From NCBI GenBank assembly GCA_951213105.1, contig OX578138.1, positions 65,837,037-65,901,036 on the forward strand: DNA of 64,000 nt, read 5' to 3'. Below, piece after piece: positions 23,701 to 35,700 of this stretch. A program made the translations under genes and the position numbers. This DNA comes from Amaurobius ferox. Taxonomy: Eukaryota > Arthropoda > Arachnida > Araneae > Amaurobiidae. The notes beneath the pieces were generated by a model that saw only the letters and a program-made list of their open reading frames with translations, had not been told where the DNA came from and ran no database searches. Numbering within the stretch: the stretch's first letter is position 1; the number at the start of each line of letters is the position of its first letter.

Positions 23701-26700
23701 GGCCATCAGACAGGGGGGGAAAGTTCCAATAAGAGGAGACAAATTTTGTAGACTGGTTTACTGGAGATCAGGAGTGAATTCATCAGCAGAGGCCTAACAA
23801 CTACTTCTGGATAACTAGGATCTTCTTAAAGTCAGCCGTCCTCGTCAGATACTACTTCCACGTAACTCGCATACGGAATTTTAATACACACTTTTCCGGA
23901 GAGCTACTTCGTGAATTTCGCGATAAAAGCTTGAAAAATCCATCATTTAAATTAAAACAACTAATGTAAAAAAAAGAATAACGCGAGGAACTTAACGTTC
24001 CATTGAAAAGCTCGCGTGGAACATAAGTTCCATTCGAAAATCAGCAACGCGCTTCTCGCGCTAACACACGACGAAGGATTTCAACAAAAAACTGAAACTG
24101 AAAAATTCTGCGCGCGTATTTATACGTGCGGGAAATAGTGCGGAGTTTAGATAAACGGCAGCAATTAAAATTCGCTTACCGAAATTAGAATTGCCAAAAT
24201 AATACTCATAATTCCGAGAGCAGACGATCCGTAAAAACGCGAACCAATTAAAATAAATCACGAATTCCAAAGAGGCACGAAAACGCTTAGGTGGCGCATT
24301 TAATCGCAGTAAAAAGCCCGCAAAACAGAATTCCGAAAATGGCCGCAACTGAAATTTTTGAATTGCAGTGAGACATGGAAATAACTTGAAACTGAAGAAC
24401 AAACGGAATTTCTAACCAAAATGGGAAAATGGGACATCAAATTAAAGGGAATTTTAAGGGGAATCAAATAAATAAATAATTTTTAAAATTTACAAATCAA
24501 AAGTAATATTAATTTAAGGAATGGAACATTTTTAACTAAGAATATCATAAAGAAAATTAATGTAGAAGATTAAAAATATTCTAATTAAAGAATAAATGAA
24601 AAAGCCAATAAATGTTATTTAAATATTACCAAATTAAGAATATTGAGCCAGGGAAAAAGAAATAAAAGTAAATTTTCAAACCTCTAAATTACATACATTC
24701 TAAAGCAACCCAACAGGTGCTTAAAAATTGGGAAAATACTTGAATTTTAGATTAACATTTTCAAGGCTTTGAAAGTACTTGAAAATTCCCATTTTCTTGG
24801 TTAAGTCCTTAAAAATGCTTGAAAAGGGCAGGGTTGAAAGTGTTCTGCAGATTGACAGCATGATGTTTTTTCTGAGAAGTTCTGCTTTCTCTGGAAATTT
24901 CCCTAGCAATTATGCTGTCGCTGAAATTTTCCTAAGCAGCATTGTTTTTCCCCAAAAATTTTCTCGACTTCAACATTAAACAATGTTAGTTTGCTATTAT
25001 TTTTCCTCCCAGAAACACAACAATTTCATAATATAGAAGAAATGATGTTCTTGAAAAATAATTGCATGATACTTGAAAGTCCTTGAAAAGTGCTTGAAAT
25101 TTTTTTTAAGGAAAGTATACTTATCCTGTAAACAAGAGAGCAGAAGATCTTAGGATTGTTAGTAAAACTGAATTTGAAAGGCAAAATGTCGGAAGACTGG
25201 GCAGGCATAGATTTGAGATAGATAAATCTAGAATGGATATGAGAAAATTCGATAAATGAATTTAGACGGAAGCAACTTCATAGCCAAGGCTAAATATAAA
25301 GTTAATTTTATCACACAAACTGTCAGTGGAAGAACATTAAAACCATGATTAAAATAGGCAATAAAGGAAAATTTTTAAAAAAGAAATAGGATGGATGAAT
25401 TAGCAGGAATACAAAAATTAGTGAAAGTGAGTTAAGAAAACCCATAGTTACGGAAGCCATTAGTACCAGGAAAAACTAAAACATCAAGAAAGGACAATGA
25501 TTGTTCCACACTCATGTTCAGCAGTAGAATTTATGGCGGTATGGTATAAATAGTTAACACTAATATATGGTATAAACCGTTAACAGTAATATATATGGTA
25601 TAAACCGTTAACACTGTCAAAAAGGCTATTGAGTTGGCTTAAATTATTATTCTAAACAATGAATAAATCATTCATGTAATGACTCCAAACAACTGGTTTA
25701 AATGCAAAGAAGGTGAAATCTCATTCTTGAGTTTCTGTAACACAAAATGCCAGATACAGGACTGTTCATTGGGGCACCATTAGTTGGTAAAAATATTTCA
25801 TTATGGAAACCAAACTAATGGGTCTCCATGACAATGTTCAATGTTGAAACGATTGCATCGATGGACAAAAAGGGAATTTTATTATATTGCAATTTTTTTT
25901 TAATAATACCAGTGGCAGTATGGATGAGGATATTGGGAAAAAGAGAGACAACGTCTAAACTATGGAGTCAGTAATTAGGGGTGAAATTGATACTAAAAAG
26001 AAAATAAAAGTTTCAATAGAATTTACCGAAAAAATGAGTAGCAAAAACAGCTTAAGAATAAAAGCAAAAGCTTTTTCTTAGTGGGTCTATTACATTGAGA
26101 AACAATGGGGTACATAGGATGGTTAGCTTTATGAACATTGATTTAACCAAAAATGAAATAATTGATAAGAAATCTGGAAAACAAAGGTTTTAATATTAAG
26201 GGGGGGGGGAGAGGAGACTTAGTAACTTTTAAATTTTGCAGGGAGATGAGGAAATTGAACTTTGGATACACAGGGTGCATATAAGTGCTTGAAAATCGAG
26301 AAAGTACTTGAATTTAAATAACCATTTTCAAGGCCCTGAAAATTCTCATTTTCTTGGTTAAGTCCTTGAATGTACATTGTGTTTTTTGCTTTTCTTGGAA
26401 ATTTTCCTAGCGTTACCTGGCTTTTTTCAAAAATTTCCTCAACAGCTTCAACAATAAACAATAACATTAGTTTGCTATTTATTTTTTCTCCCCAAAACGT
26501 ATGCAACTTGATAATGAGGGGTTGACTGATGTCCTTGAAAAAGAAATTACATGGCACTTGAAAGTTCTTGAAATGTGCTTGAAAATTTTTTTTATGGGGA
26601 AGTTTACTCACCCTTGAGCAGAATGGTCAAGTTTGTTTAAACCATTTGCAGATCCTATTTTTGTGAACATGCTCAATCTTATTCGGAACATGGGCCAAAC

Positions 26701-29700
26701 ATTTATGCATTTGCATTAAAAATACTAGATTTGGATAGTTAAATCTCTGTCTACCTTTTCTACTACTAAAAGAATTAGCATTCAAAATCCCACCGTATTT
26801 CTTTTGCAGCCTTTTAGATCATACTTTTTTTTTAGTTCAATTTAAAAAAAAAAAATGCACTCTGATAACTCTTGTGCCTTATGCCATAATACTCATTTAG
26901 ATGCCTTTGCACTTATTAGTTTGTTAATAAAATTTGTGTCTCTCAGAAGCAGGCAATAAAAGTAGTTTCTGAAAAGTTATTTATTTGCAATTTTTCAAAA
27001 CTTCGACATTTTATATCTCAAACTATATATGGCCTAGAGAGGAAAAACATTATATAGATTAGTAACTCATAGCTGTCAACTCTTCCAATTTTTCTCTCTA
27101 TCTATCGATCTGATGTTAAGTTGCTCACTCTGCTGGTTTTCAGTTAGCTGCTCTTATTTTTTTCCCATGGGTGCAAGTTTTCCTTCCGCAGGTTTCAGTC
27201 TTTGAAATAAAACGGAGGTGGATGGAAATGCTCTGATTATTTCTTCTGTCATGAAAGACTTTTTGTTCTTACCGATGCCAGTTACTACGGATTTTCCGTA
27301 GTTTTCGTGTGAAACATCCTCATTCAACAGATTATGGAGTTTGCATAGTTTTCTATGGAAAATTGTCTTTTGTCCAAGCCAATTTATATTTATGGCTGCA
27401 TGGCAATCAGCAATAGTAATGGCAATCATCTTGACAATGGGGAGTTACAGCCCCTTACACAGGAATGCCAATCAGTGTGACAACAGGGATTTTCCGTTCT
27501 CTGCCCGCGTGTAATGTAAATTAAGATCATTTTTTTTCCCCCATGGAAGTAATAAATATGCTTCTTTAACAGTTGTCAAATTCAGCATAAATTGCTAAAT
27601 GGTTAATTTAAAAATTATTTTTGCATAAAAAGTGCAATTGCATAATTCAGTTTATGTTCTCCTGAATCACTGTGGGGTTCATTAGCATATTTTCTCTTCC
27701 ATCCCCATATTTTAAATATTGCATATTAGATTGACTAAACTAGCTTATTTTCATATTCTGGTTAATTATTTTAATTATATTTGTATAAATAGTATGATTG
27801 TGCAATTCAGTTTGTTTTCGTCTCTCGTGAATTGCTGAGAGTCCATTAGTATCTTTTTCCATTCATCTTCTAAATATTGCATATTAGATTGACTAAACTA
27901 GGTTATTTTCATATTAGGGTTAATTATTTTTGCATAAACAGTATGATTGCTCAATTCAACTTGTTCTTATAAATCACTGGGAGTCCATTAGTATCTTTTT
28001 CAATCCATCTCCATTTTCTAAATATTGCATATTAGGATTGACTAAACTAGCATATTTTTATATTCTGGTTAATTATTAAGGTTAGTATTTTAATTATTTT
28101 TGCATACACAGTAGAATTGTGCAATTCAGTTTATGTTCTAGTGAATTGCCAAGAGTCCATTAGTTCTTTTTTCAATTCATCTGCATCCTCTAAATATTTT
28201 GTATTAGATTGACTAAAGTAGCGTATTTTCATATTTTGGTTAATTTTTTAATTATTTTCACATACACAGTATGATTGTGTAATTCCAATTTATGTTTTCG
28301 TGAATCACCGAGAGTCCATTAGTATCTTTTTCATCCATCTCCCTCTTCTAAATATTGCATATTAGATAGATTAAACTAGCATATGTTTATTTTCTGGTTA
28401 ATTTTTAAGGGTCATTTTTTAAATTATATTCGTATACACAGTGCCCATTTTGAAAAATGGGTGTGGACCCTGTGAAGGAATATTTTCCAAAAAGTGGTAT
28501 TAAAACAATTATTTTGGCATATAAATAAAGCGACTATTTTGGCAATACCTTAAAATTGGATATATTGAAATCTTTAAATACGTTGATATATTCTATTTTT
28601 TGTTAAATATCAATATTTATTATTATCTTTAGTGACAACTTTTAGTACCAAATGTAAATGCTTGTTTTTAATATAAAGTAATTTTGACGGAATAAAAATT
28701 TATATGGAAATATAGATATATCATATATATATATATACCCAATAATTCGTAATGCCAAGGGATCAAGGCCTCATTACGAATTATCGAGATTTTCGAATAT
28801 GCAGGATTACGATTTATCAAGGGTATAAAAAGTAAAATTTCAAATTAATGGGAGTTTTATTAATGCTAGAAATATGTACGTAAAATAGTATATATGTGTA
28901 TACTATATATCCATGGACATATACGAATTATGCAAAGTACGTGGGTATATGCACCTATATGTACCCTAACCCCTTCCCAGCTAAGGCTTGAAATAAAAGA
29001 ACATAAACTAATAAAGTACGTATGTACGAATGAATGACATGAAAGCATGTGGCTCCAGGAGATCCCAGCACATCGACCGGAGGTCTATTGTACTACCCCA
29101 AAAAGTGAAGGTCCCTAAGAAGAGACCAGTAGCCGAAGCAAAAATAAGCAGGCATTTGACAGGAATGTCATACAACTCCCAGGGTTCAATCACATGTCGA
29201 CCCAAGTGTTCGAACCTATGGGCGGAGAACACCTCACATTCATAAAGAATGTGTGTGGCAGTTTCTTCACTATAATTGCAGCCTCTGTGAAGCGAATCCT
29301 TAGTGACACCCATAATATTTAGGTGTCTTTTAAGGGTGCAGTACCCCGTTAGGAGCTCAACAGCCTTTCTGATGCCAGTTCTACTGAGCTTGAATAATTC
29401 CTTTTGACACATGCTAGGGCAATTACAGTTCAGTTCTTTCGCCTGTTTTTAACCCTTAGTATTATGTCAGTTCTTGCACTGAATCTTTCTGAAGATGTCA
29501 TAGACAATTCTTCTAGTCAGTTCATTAGGAACACCCAAAGATGGCTCGGGACCAACAAAAGGTGTACTTAACCATTTCTAGCCAATTCATCAGCCATTTC
29601 ATTACCTGGAATGCCTGAATGTCCATGCACCCAGTAAAGTATGACTTGGTTGTTGCTAGCAATTTTACAAAGTGCTGTGTATCACTCCCAGACAAGGGAT

Positions 29701-32700
29701 GACGTCATAGCAGACTTCCCTAAAGCCATAACAGCAGCCTGACTATTAGAACAGATAAGAATTTGGTTGCTCCTGTAATTCCTGTTGGAGCAGATTCTAC
29801 AACACATAAGAATGGCAAAAACCTCAGCCTGAAAGACAGCATAATTGCTAAGAGGGTAAGACAATTTTGTACCATCATCCGGACAGCATACTCCAGCACC
29901 GGTACTCGTGCCTAGCATAGAGCTGTCAGTATGCCATACACTACATTTCTGTTTATTGTAGGTAGGCATCCTCTTCCAGTTATCCCGTGAAGGGATCTGA
30001 ATTTCATAAGGCTTGTCAAATGTATATTTGATGAGAATACCATCCGATGGCGTATGGAAATAAGGATGATTTATGACATTACTGTTTAGACCACTCCAAG
30101 ATAAGTACTTTGAGTAATCTTTCCAGTGTTTCAGATATTTAAGTCTGTTCATGCAGATGAGAACCTCAGCTTCGATGTGCATGTAGAGAGAGTGCAATCC
30201 AAGCAAGAGTTCAAGAGTTGCAATAGGAGTGGTTTTCATGCATCCAGAGATCGCAATACACAGCATTCTTTGAAGCCTAATTAAATCTAATTTAGCAGTT
30301 TCACATTTAATTCTATACCACCAAATAATGGAGCCATAGGTGATGATGGGACAGATTACCATAGAGTAAATCCTATGGATAGCCTTGCGATTCAATCCCC
30401 AGGTTTTCTTAATAGCATTCCTACAAGACCAGAAAATTTTTCTAGTTTTAGTTATGCAGTATTCCAAGTGTCTCTTCCAATTGAAAGTCATGTCAATGTA
30501 GATTCCTTAAACAATTACCTCCTTGGAGCATATAAGCTTCTGACCAAAGAAGCGAATGTTTCTAAGGGGTTAAGACTACATTTTTTTGTAAATGCAACCA
30601 TAGCATTCTTCTGCGGGTTAACGGTGAGGCCTGCATTTTTACACCATGACTCAACACTCCTAAGAGCAGTGGACATCATGTCAGAGACAGTATTGCCAAA
30701 TTTGCCTCTAGCAATGATAGCAATGATTACAACATCATCAGCATATCCGACACAGGATACACCAGAATTAGTTATGTTCTCCAAAAGAGAGTCTACAACT
30801 AAACACCAAAGAATTGGTGAAAGAACTCCTCCCTGTGGACAGCCTGCTAAAGCATGCACCGTCATATTATCACAGAGTAAAGATGCACAGATGTATCTAT
30901 TAGATAACAAATTCTTGATCCAACAAGATATCGTCATATCAACACCTTTCCTATCAAGAGCATGTAGGATGATGTCAATTGGCACTTATCAAAAGCACCT
31001 TCAATGTCAAGAGAAGTGGCAAGAGCAATTTCCTTAGCATTTAAGTTTCTCTCCAATATAAAGGAGAGACTATAAAGGGCAGTATCTGAAGATTTACCCG
31101 GTTGATAGGCATGCTGAGAGTTAGACAACGGCATAGAGGCCAGATTCACTTCTCTAATATACCTGTCAATAAGCTTTTCAATAGTCTTTAGAAGAAAAGA
31201 CATAAGGCTAATAGGCCTAAAGGATTTGGCCTCATAATAATTATTTTTGCCATTCTTTGGTATAAAGATTACCTTTGTATGCCTCCAGGTGAACGGTACG
31301 TGACCAAAGGCAATACAGGTTCTGTATATTCTACAGAGGATGGGAGCGAGCACCTTAATTCCCTCCTAGAGAAGAATTGGAATGATGCCATCAATCTCCG
31401 GAGTTTTATAGGGTTTAAGACAGTTGATTGCCCACTTAACCCTACCCAAAGTAACCACTCTCCTAGCAATACCCCACTTACTACTATCACAGGTAGAAGT
31501 GGAGCGAGCCTCAGGAATAGTGTTATGGCTATTCGACTCAGAAAAAATGAACGGAAAATCTCTCAACGGAAAATGAACCCTGAACAATTCAGCAAGGGTC
31601 TCTTCACCAGTCCCAGAATAACCACCATTAGGCAACCTAATAGTATTTAGGTTACAGTTTCTGTCTTTAGACATGATCTTGACAAGCTTTGCAGTTGCAG
31701 AAACATCCTTAATGCTGTCACAGTAGTTTCTCCAGGAATTTCTCTTGGAGTCTCTAACCGCCTTATGGGAAGTGAGGGCAGATTTATAGATCTGCCATTC
31801 ACCACTCTTTGTAGCTCTATTGAAGAGCTTTCTACACTTACTACGGAGGTAACTAAGTTCTTTTGACCACCAAGGGATCATCCTTGGGGATTCAACCTTG
31901 GTGGTCTTGCAATTATTATGATAAGAGAGGATAATGGCCTGTTGCACTTGGTCAACAGCCCTATCTAACTCAGTCGTTGAAGAGTACTTACCAGAATGAT
32001 ATTCAAACCTGGCATGAAGATCTTCTTTGTAGGAAACCCAGTTTGTTCTTTTAGGGCTCCTACCTTCTGTTACTCTCAACTTTGAGAGACCTTTAACAGA
32101 GAAAGTAATTAAACAATGATCAGACAAGGTTATATCATCTGAAACATTCCAGTTAATTACATTGTCATATACAATATTATTGCATATGGTTAAGTCAATG
32201 ACTTCTTTTCGATTTATAGTAACAAATGTGGGCTTATTGCCCTTGTTAAGAATAAAGAGATTCGAGCAGATAATATGCTTCAAAAGATCACCATGTCGGT
32301 TGCACTCACATTGGTAAAAGTTTCTTTTTCTTCATAAGGAAGATAAGCAGAAGCAAAAATATACTCATCCTTATGCTCATTAGTTTTAAAATTCATACTG
32401 ATGGCAACATTATCACCATCAAGGAATTCCACTAAGTGAAGGGCGTTGAGCTTGTTGCTAACAGCAACACAGGCTATAGGTCTGATACACGATGTATCGT
32501 AGAAGACGTTATAGCTCTTGATTTCAAGACCCAGAATTTTATTATTACGGGTCCAGGGTTCCTGAATAGAGCAATATCAGCCCTATCATTCATCAACTTC
32601 TTGCCAAGGATAGCAGAGGCAGAACTACAATAGTGCAGGTTAATTTGCACAACATTAAGACAGTCCATAAACAAAGAAATGACAGTGGAGACTAGAAAGA

Positions 32701-35700
32701 GTTGAATTTCCTAATAGCATGAGAATGATCAGTGTCAGGCACATCATTCTCAAAGTCTTGCATACGTCTTTCCAGCTCATCCTCAGATAGTGGCAAGATA
32801 GAATGCAGTGTACTTTCAGAGCTGGAAACAATTTCCAATTTGTCAAGCTTAGGTAAAACAGTATCACCGTTTATGATACTTAGCTGAGAAGAGGTTGCCT
32901 GATCTTCTGGCTGAACTTCCACCTCCATCTTTCCTTTGGGCCTTTCATTTGGATCCTGAGCTTTGCGAATAGCATCCACAGCCTCTGAATCCACCTCAAA
33001 GATCCATCTTACAGAGAGGGGTCCCACAAAGTTTTGCAGAGTATGTCACTCCTCCGACTTCAACTCCGGGTTGAAACGGTTCAGCCCTTTCAGTAAAACG
33101 CTTGGCTCTTTGGTGTAGACATCCTTAGTCTTGACGGATACCTTGATGTTTCGGAAGATCATTGGCACTCAAGACTTTGAGTGCCTCCCTTAGAACCTGT
33201 CGGTTGTTGTGGAAGATCCTCTTAACCCATTCCACAGTTGTAGAATCATTTGCACTGAAGAACCAAGGCTCCAGTATTTAAGCTGGAACCATGGATCTTT
33301 GGAAGTTGCTTACCAGTGGGGATCTCATCTATTTTGTCGAGAATCACCAACTGGATGAGGTCAACCTCTTCCTTGCTCAGCTTACCAGAAGGGAAGGAAT
33401 CCTTAGTGACAGCCATCTTTATAACCTGGACTGTCTGAGCATATGATCCAGGTTGGATGTCAGTCTTTGGCCTCTTTTCTATGACCAGGTTTCTTGGAGA
33501 AGGTGTGGTTCCATCCGACCTAAGTCTTTTGGTGCCTCCGACCTTCTCTTTGACAGCTCCAGCTTTTATAAGCTGCTGGTCTTGCTTCCTGTGAATGCGC
33601 CTCTGTGTCTTTGAGAGTACTCCCTGCATCCCAACCATGGTTTTAGTGTGTTGCTCACCAAGGCTCGCAACTACACCTCCTTCCATAGCAAGGTCACTGG
33701 TTTCCCCCTTTTTACCATGATCCAAACCCAAAGGGGTTGTTCCAATGACTGATCGGGATTCACTCGAAGGTTTACCCAATCCTTTAGAAACATTTTCTCT
33801 ATAGAGGCATGGAAAGCTAGGTAATGGCACATCTGAACTCTCCATGTTGTAATCACTAAATGAGAAAGACACGGATTACTTCCAGTTTGATCGGAGCCCC
33901 TGCTATTCTCCGTCTTCCCACACTTCTCTAATGTGAAAGGTGTAACCGCCAGAGTCATTTGCAAAGCTAGATGATGAAGAGCGAGCCATAATGTGCATCT
34001 GGTGCGCAGGGCCCAAGGATCCAAAGGGGATTTCTTGATATGAAACACCCTCCACCATCCAACCAATGCAACCAAGGGACTCAGCCTCTGGAACCGTTTA
34101 CTGCAAACGTTTCTTAAAAGCAATACTACAGATATACGCCGCTTTGCCCTTTTTGCAACACAACCGCATGAACCCATTCCCGAGCACAAAGCGGTATACC
34201 TTACAGTAGAGGCCGAAGGGTGGTACTAGGGTCCATAAAGCAGAAGTGATGCTTACTAAGAGTTTGGCATTTATGCCATCTGCAGCTTAGGAGAAAAGGT
34301 AGCACAGGTACCTCGGGATTGCAACACCTGTATCCACAAAAGAAGTGGACCCCTCAGGATTTTACAGGGTGAGGCAGTATTCCTCACTCCCAACCCCCAA
34401 CTTGGAGGACCAGGATGTCTCATTTGGTCAGGAACCTCACCATTGACCTACCCGGCATGGGAAACCCTACCAGTAGCAAAAGCTACCTGTAGGGTCGGCT
34501 GTAGCTTTTGCTACCGCCGGCATAGCTTGTAGGATCATTGGAACACACAAGCTCCAACACCATGTCAAGGCAGACATCAGTCAGTGGAGAAGTACGTATG
34601 TAGAAAAAAATTCGGTTATTTTTGTCTGATGAAGGGAATGTTCACACACTCGATCAATGACGTTGTTCAGTGTCACAATAGCCAGGACTTTTGATTTGGT
34701 CAGAAAATGATGCAAGCGATTGATGTAACCTTTCGCCTCCTTTATAGAAATCGTAGGGAAATCCTCGTCGCAATCGCTATCTTATCCATTGGAGGCCAAA
34801 ATGTCCTTGTCCATCAGATTTCCCACAACAACCACGTCATCGTCGAAGTAAATGAAATCTTCAAATGTGATGCAGTTTTCTTCACTTTGAGGCATGCTAT
34901 TCCAGTCTACAAGGTCTACATCGATAATTGATGAATCCAGTTTGGTAATAGATGTCGTATCCAGTTTTACAGAACCACAAGCATGGAAACAGTTTTGAAT
35001 GGTAGATTGACTGACATTTTCCCATGCTTTGTCAGCAATGTTCACAGCTGAATAGATTGTGATTTTGTTCTCCTTTCCGTCCTCAATGCTATCTAAAAGT
35101 TGCATAACGACTTCTTTACGGTACATGCTTTTAAAATTTTTTATTATGCCCTGATCAAGGGTCTAAAGTTTAGAGGTCATGTTAGTAGGCAAAAACTTAT
35201 ATACGATTTACAAGACTTTTATTACAATATATTGCAATTTATAAGATATTTTTGTTCCTCTTGAGTGAGAAAATACTTACGAATAAGTGAGGGGACCGAA
35301 ATGCATTATTATTTTATGAATTACCGCAAGTTTTCTAAGGGACCTGTAGTTTTTAAGGCCTAGCCCTTGTCCACGTGTATAGCAATAATGCTTGATTTTT
35401 TAGGTGTTTCTATATTCGTTTCCATACCATTGAAATTTGTTGATTTTCTTTAACTTGATGACTAGTAATTTGTATTTTTTCCCATTTGATTGAAGATTTG
35501 CTGTTGTGGAAGATTTTGTGGGTGTTTTAGAAAGTTAGGTTTATCGAGTTGCAGCTTCTCACTTTTTTTTCATTGGACTTTTATTATTATATGTATATGT
35601 ATATATATATATATATGCATTTTTGTATTATGTAAGCTTATATATTTCATTTATTAATCAGACTACTGAAAAAACCTTAAAACTATTGATACTTTACTTC

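Larger units (their letters stand above)
15675..24715 (-). mobile_element. Ty3/Gypsy LTR retrotransposon, 9.0 kb, near-complete
   Basis: Two long terminal repeats (15675-17068 and 23321-24715) bracket gag and pol on the minus strand. Both begin TGTTGTGTTT and end CAACCCAACA, with the TG...CA ends usual for LTRs. A 4-bp direct repeat GGTG flanks the element (15671-15674, 24716-24719). Domain order is Gag, protease, reverse transcriptase, RNase H, integrase, which places it in Ty3/Gypsy. I see no env frame between pol and the 3' LTR. By eye the LTRs differ at about 11 positions plus one indel, so the insertion is recent, although gag and pol already carry stops and frameshifts. Confidence 0.95.
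29027..34589 (-). mobile_element. Non-LTR retrotransposon (R1/I/Jockey-like LINE), 5.6 kb, decayed
   Basis: A perfect 13-bp target duplication, aagtacgtatgta, lies at 29014-29026 and 34590-34602, fixing both ends. On the minus strand the order is 5' UTR, ORF1 (DUF4780-like), endonuclease, reverse transcriptase, RNase H and a C-terminal zinc finger. The 3' end is a short (ATTC)-like tail rather than poly(A). Many stops and frameshifts make it inactive. It sits inside the end of a Tigger-like transposase, so it is younger than that transposon. Confidence 0.9.

Noticed and set aside
27600..28455. CRISPR-like array
   Set aside because: Units are ~155 bp, diverged throughout with no short identical repeats and unique spacers; eukaryotic intron.
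31279..31650. Plus-strand frame of 123 codons
   Set aside because: Shadow of the LINE reverse-transcriptase and endonuclease region on the other strand.
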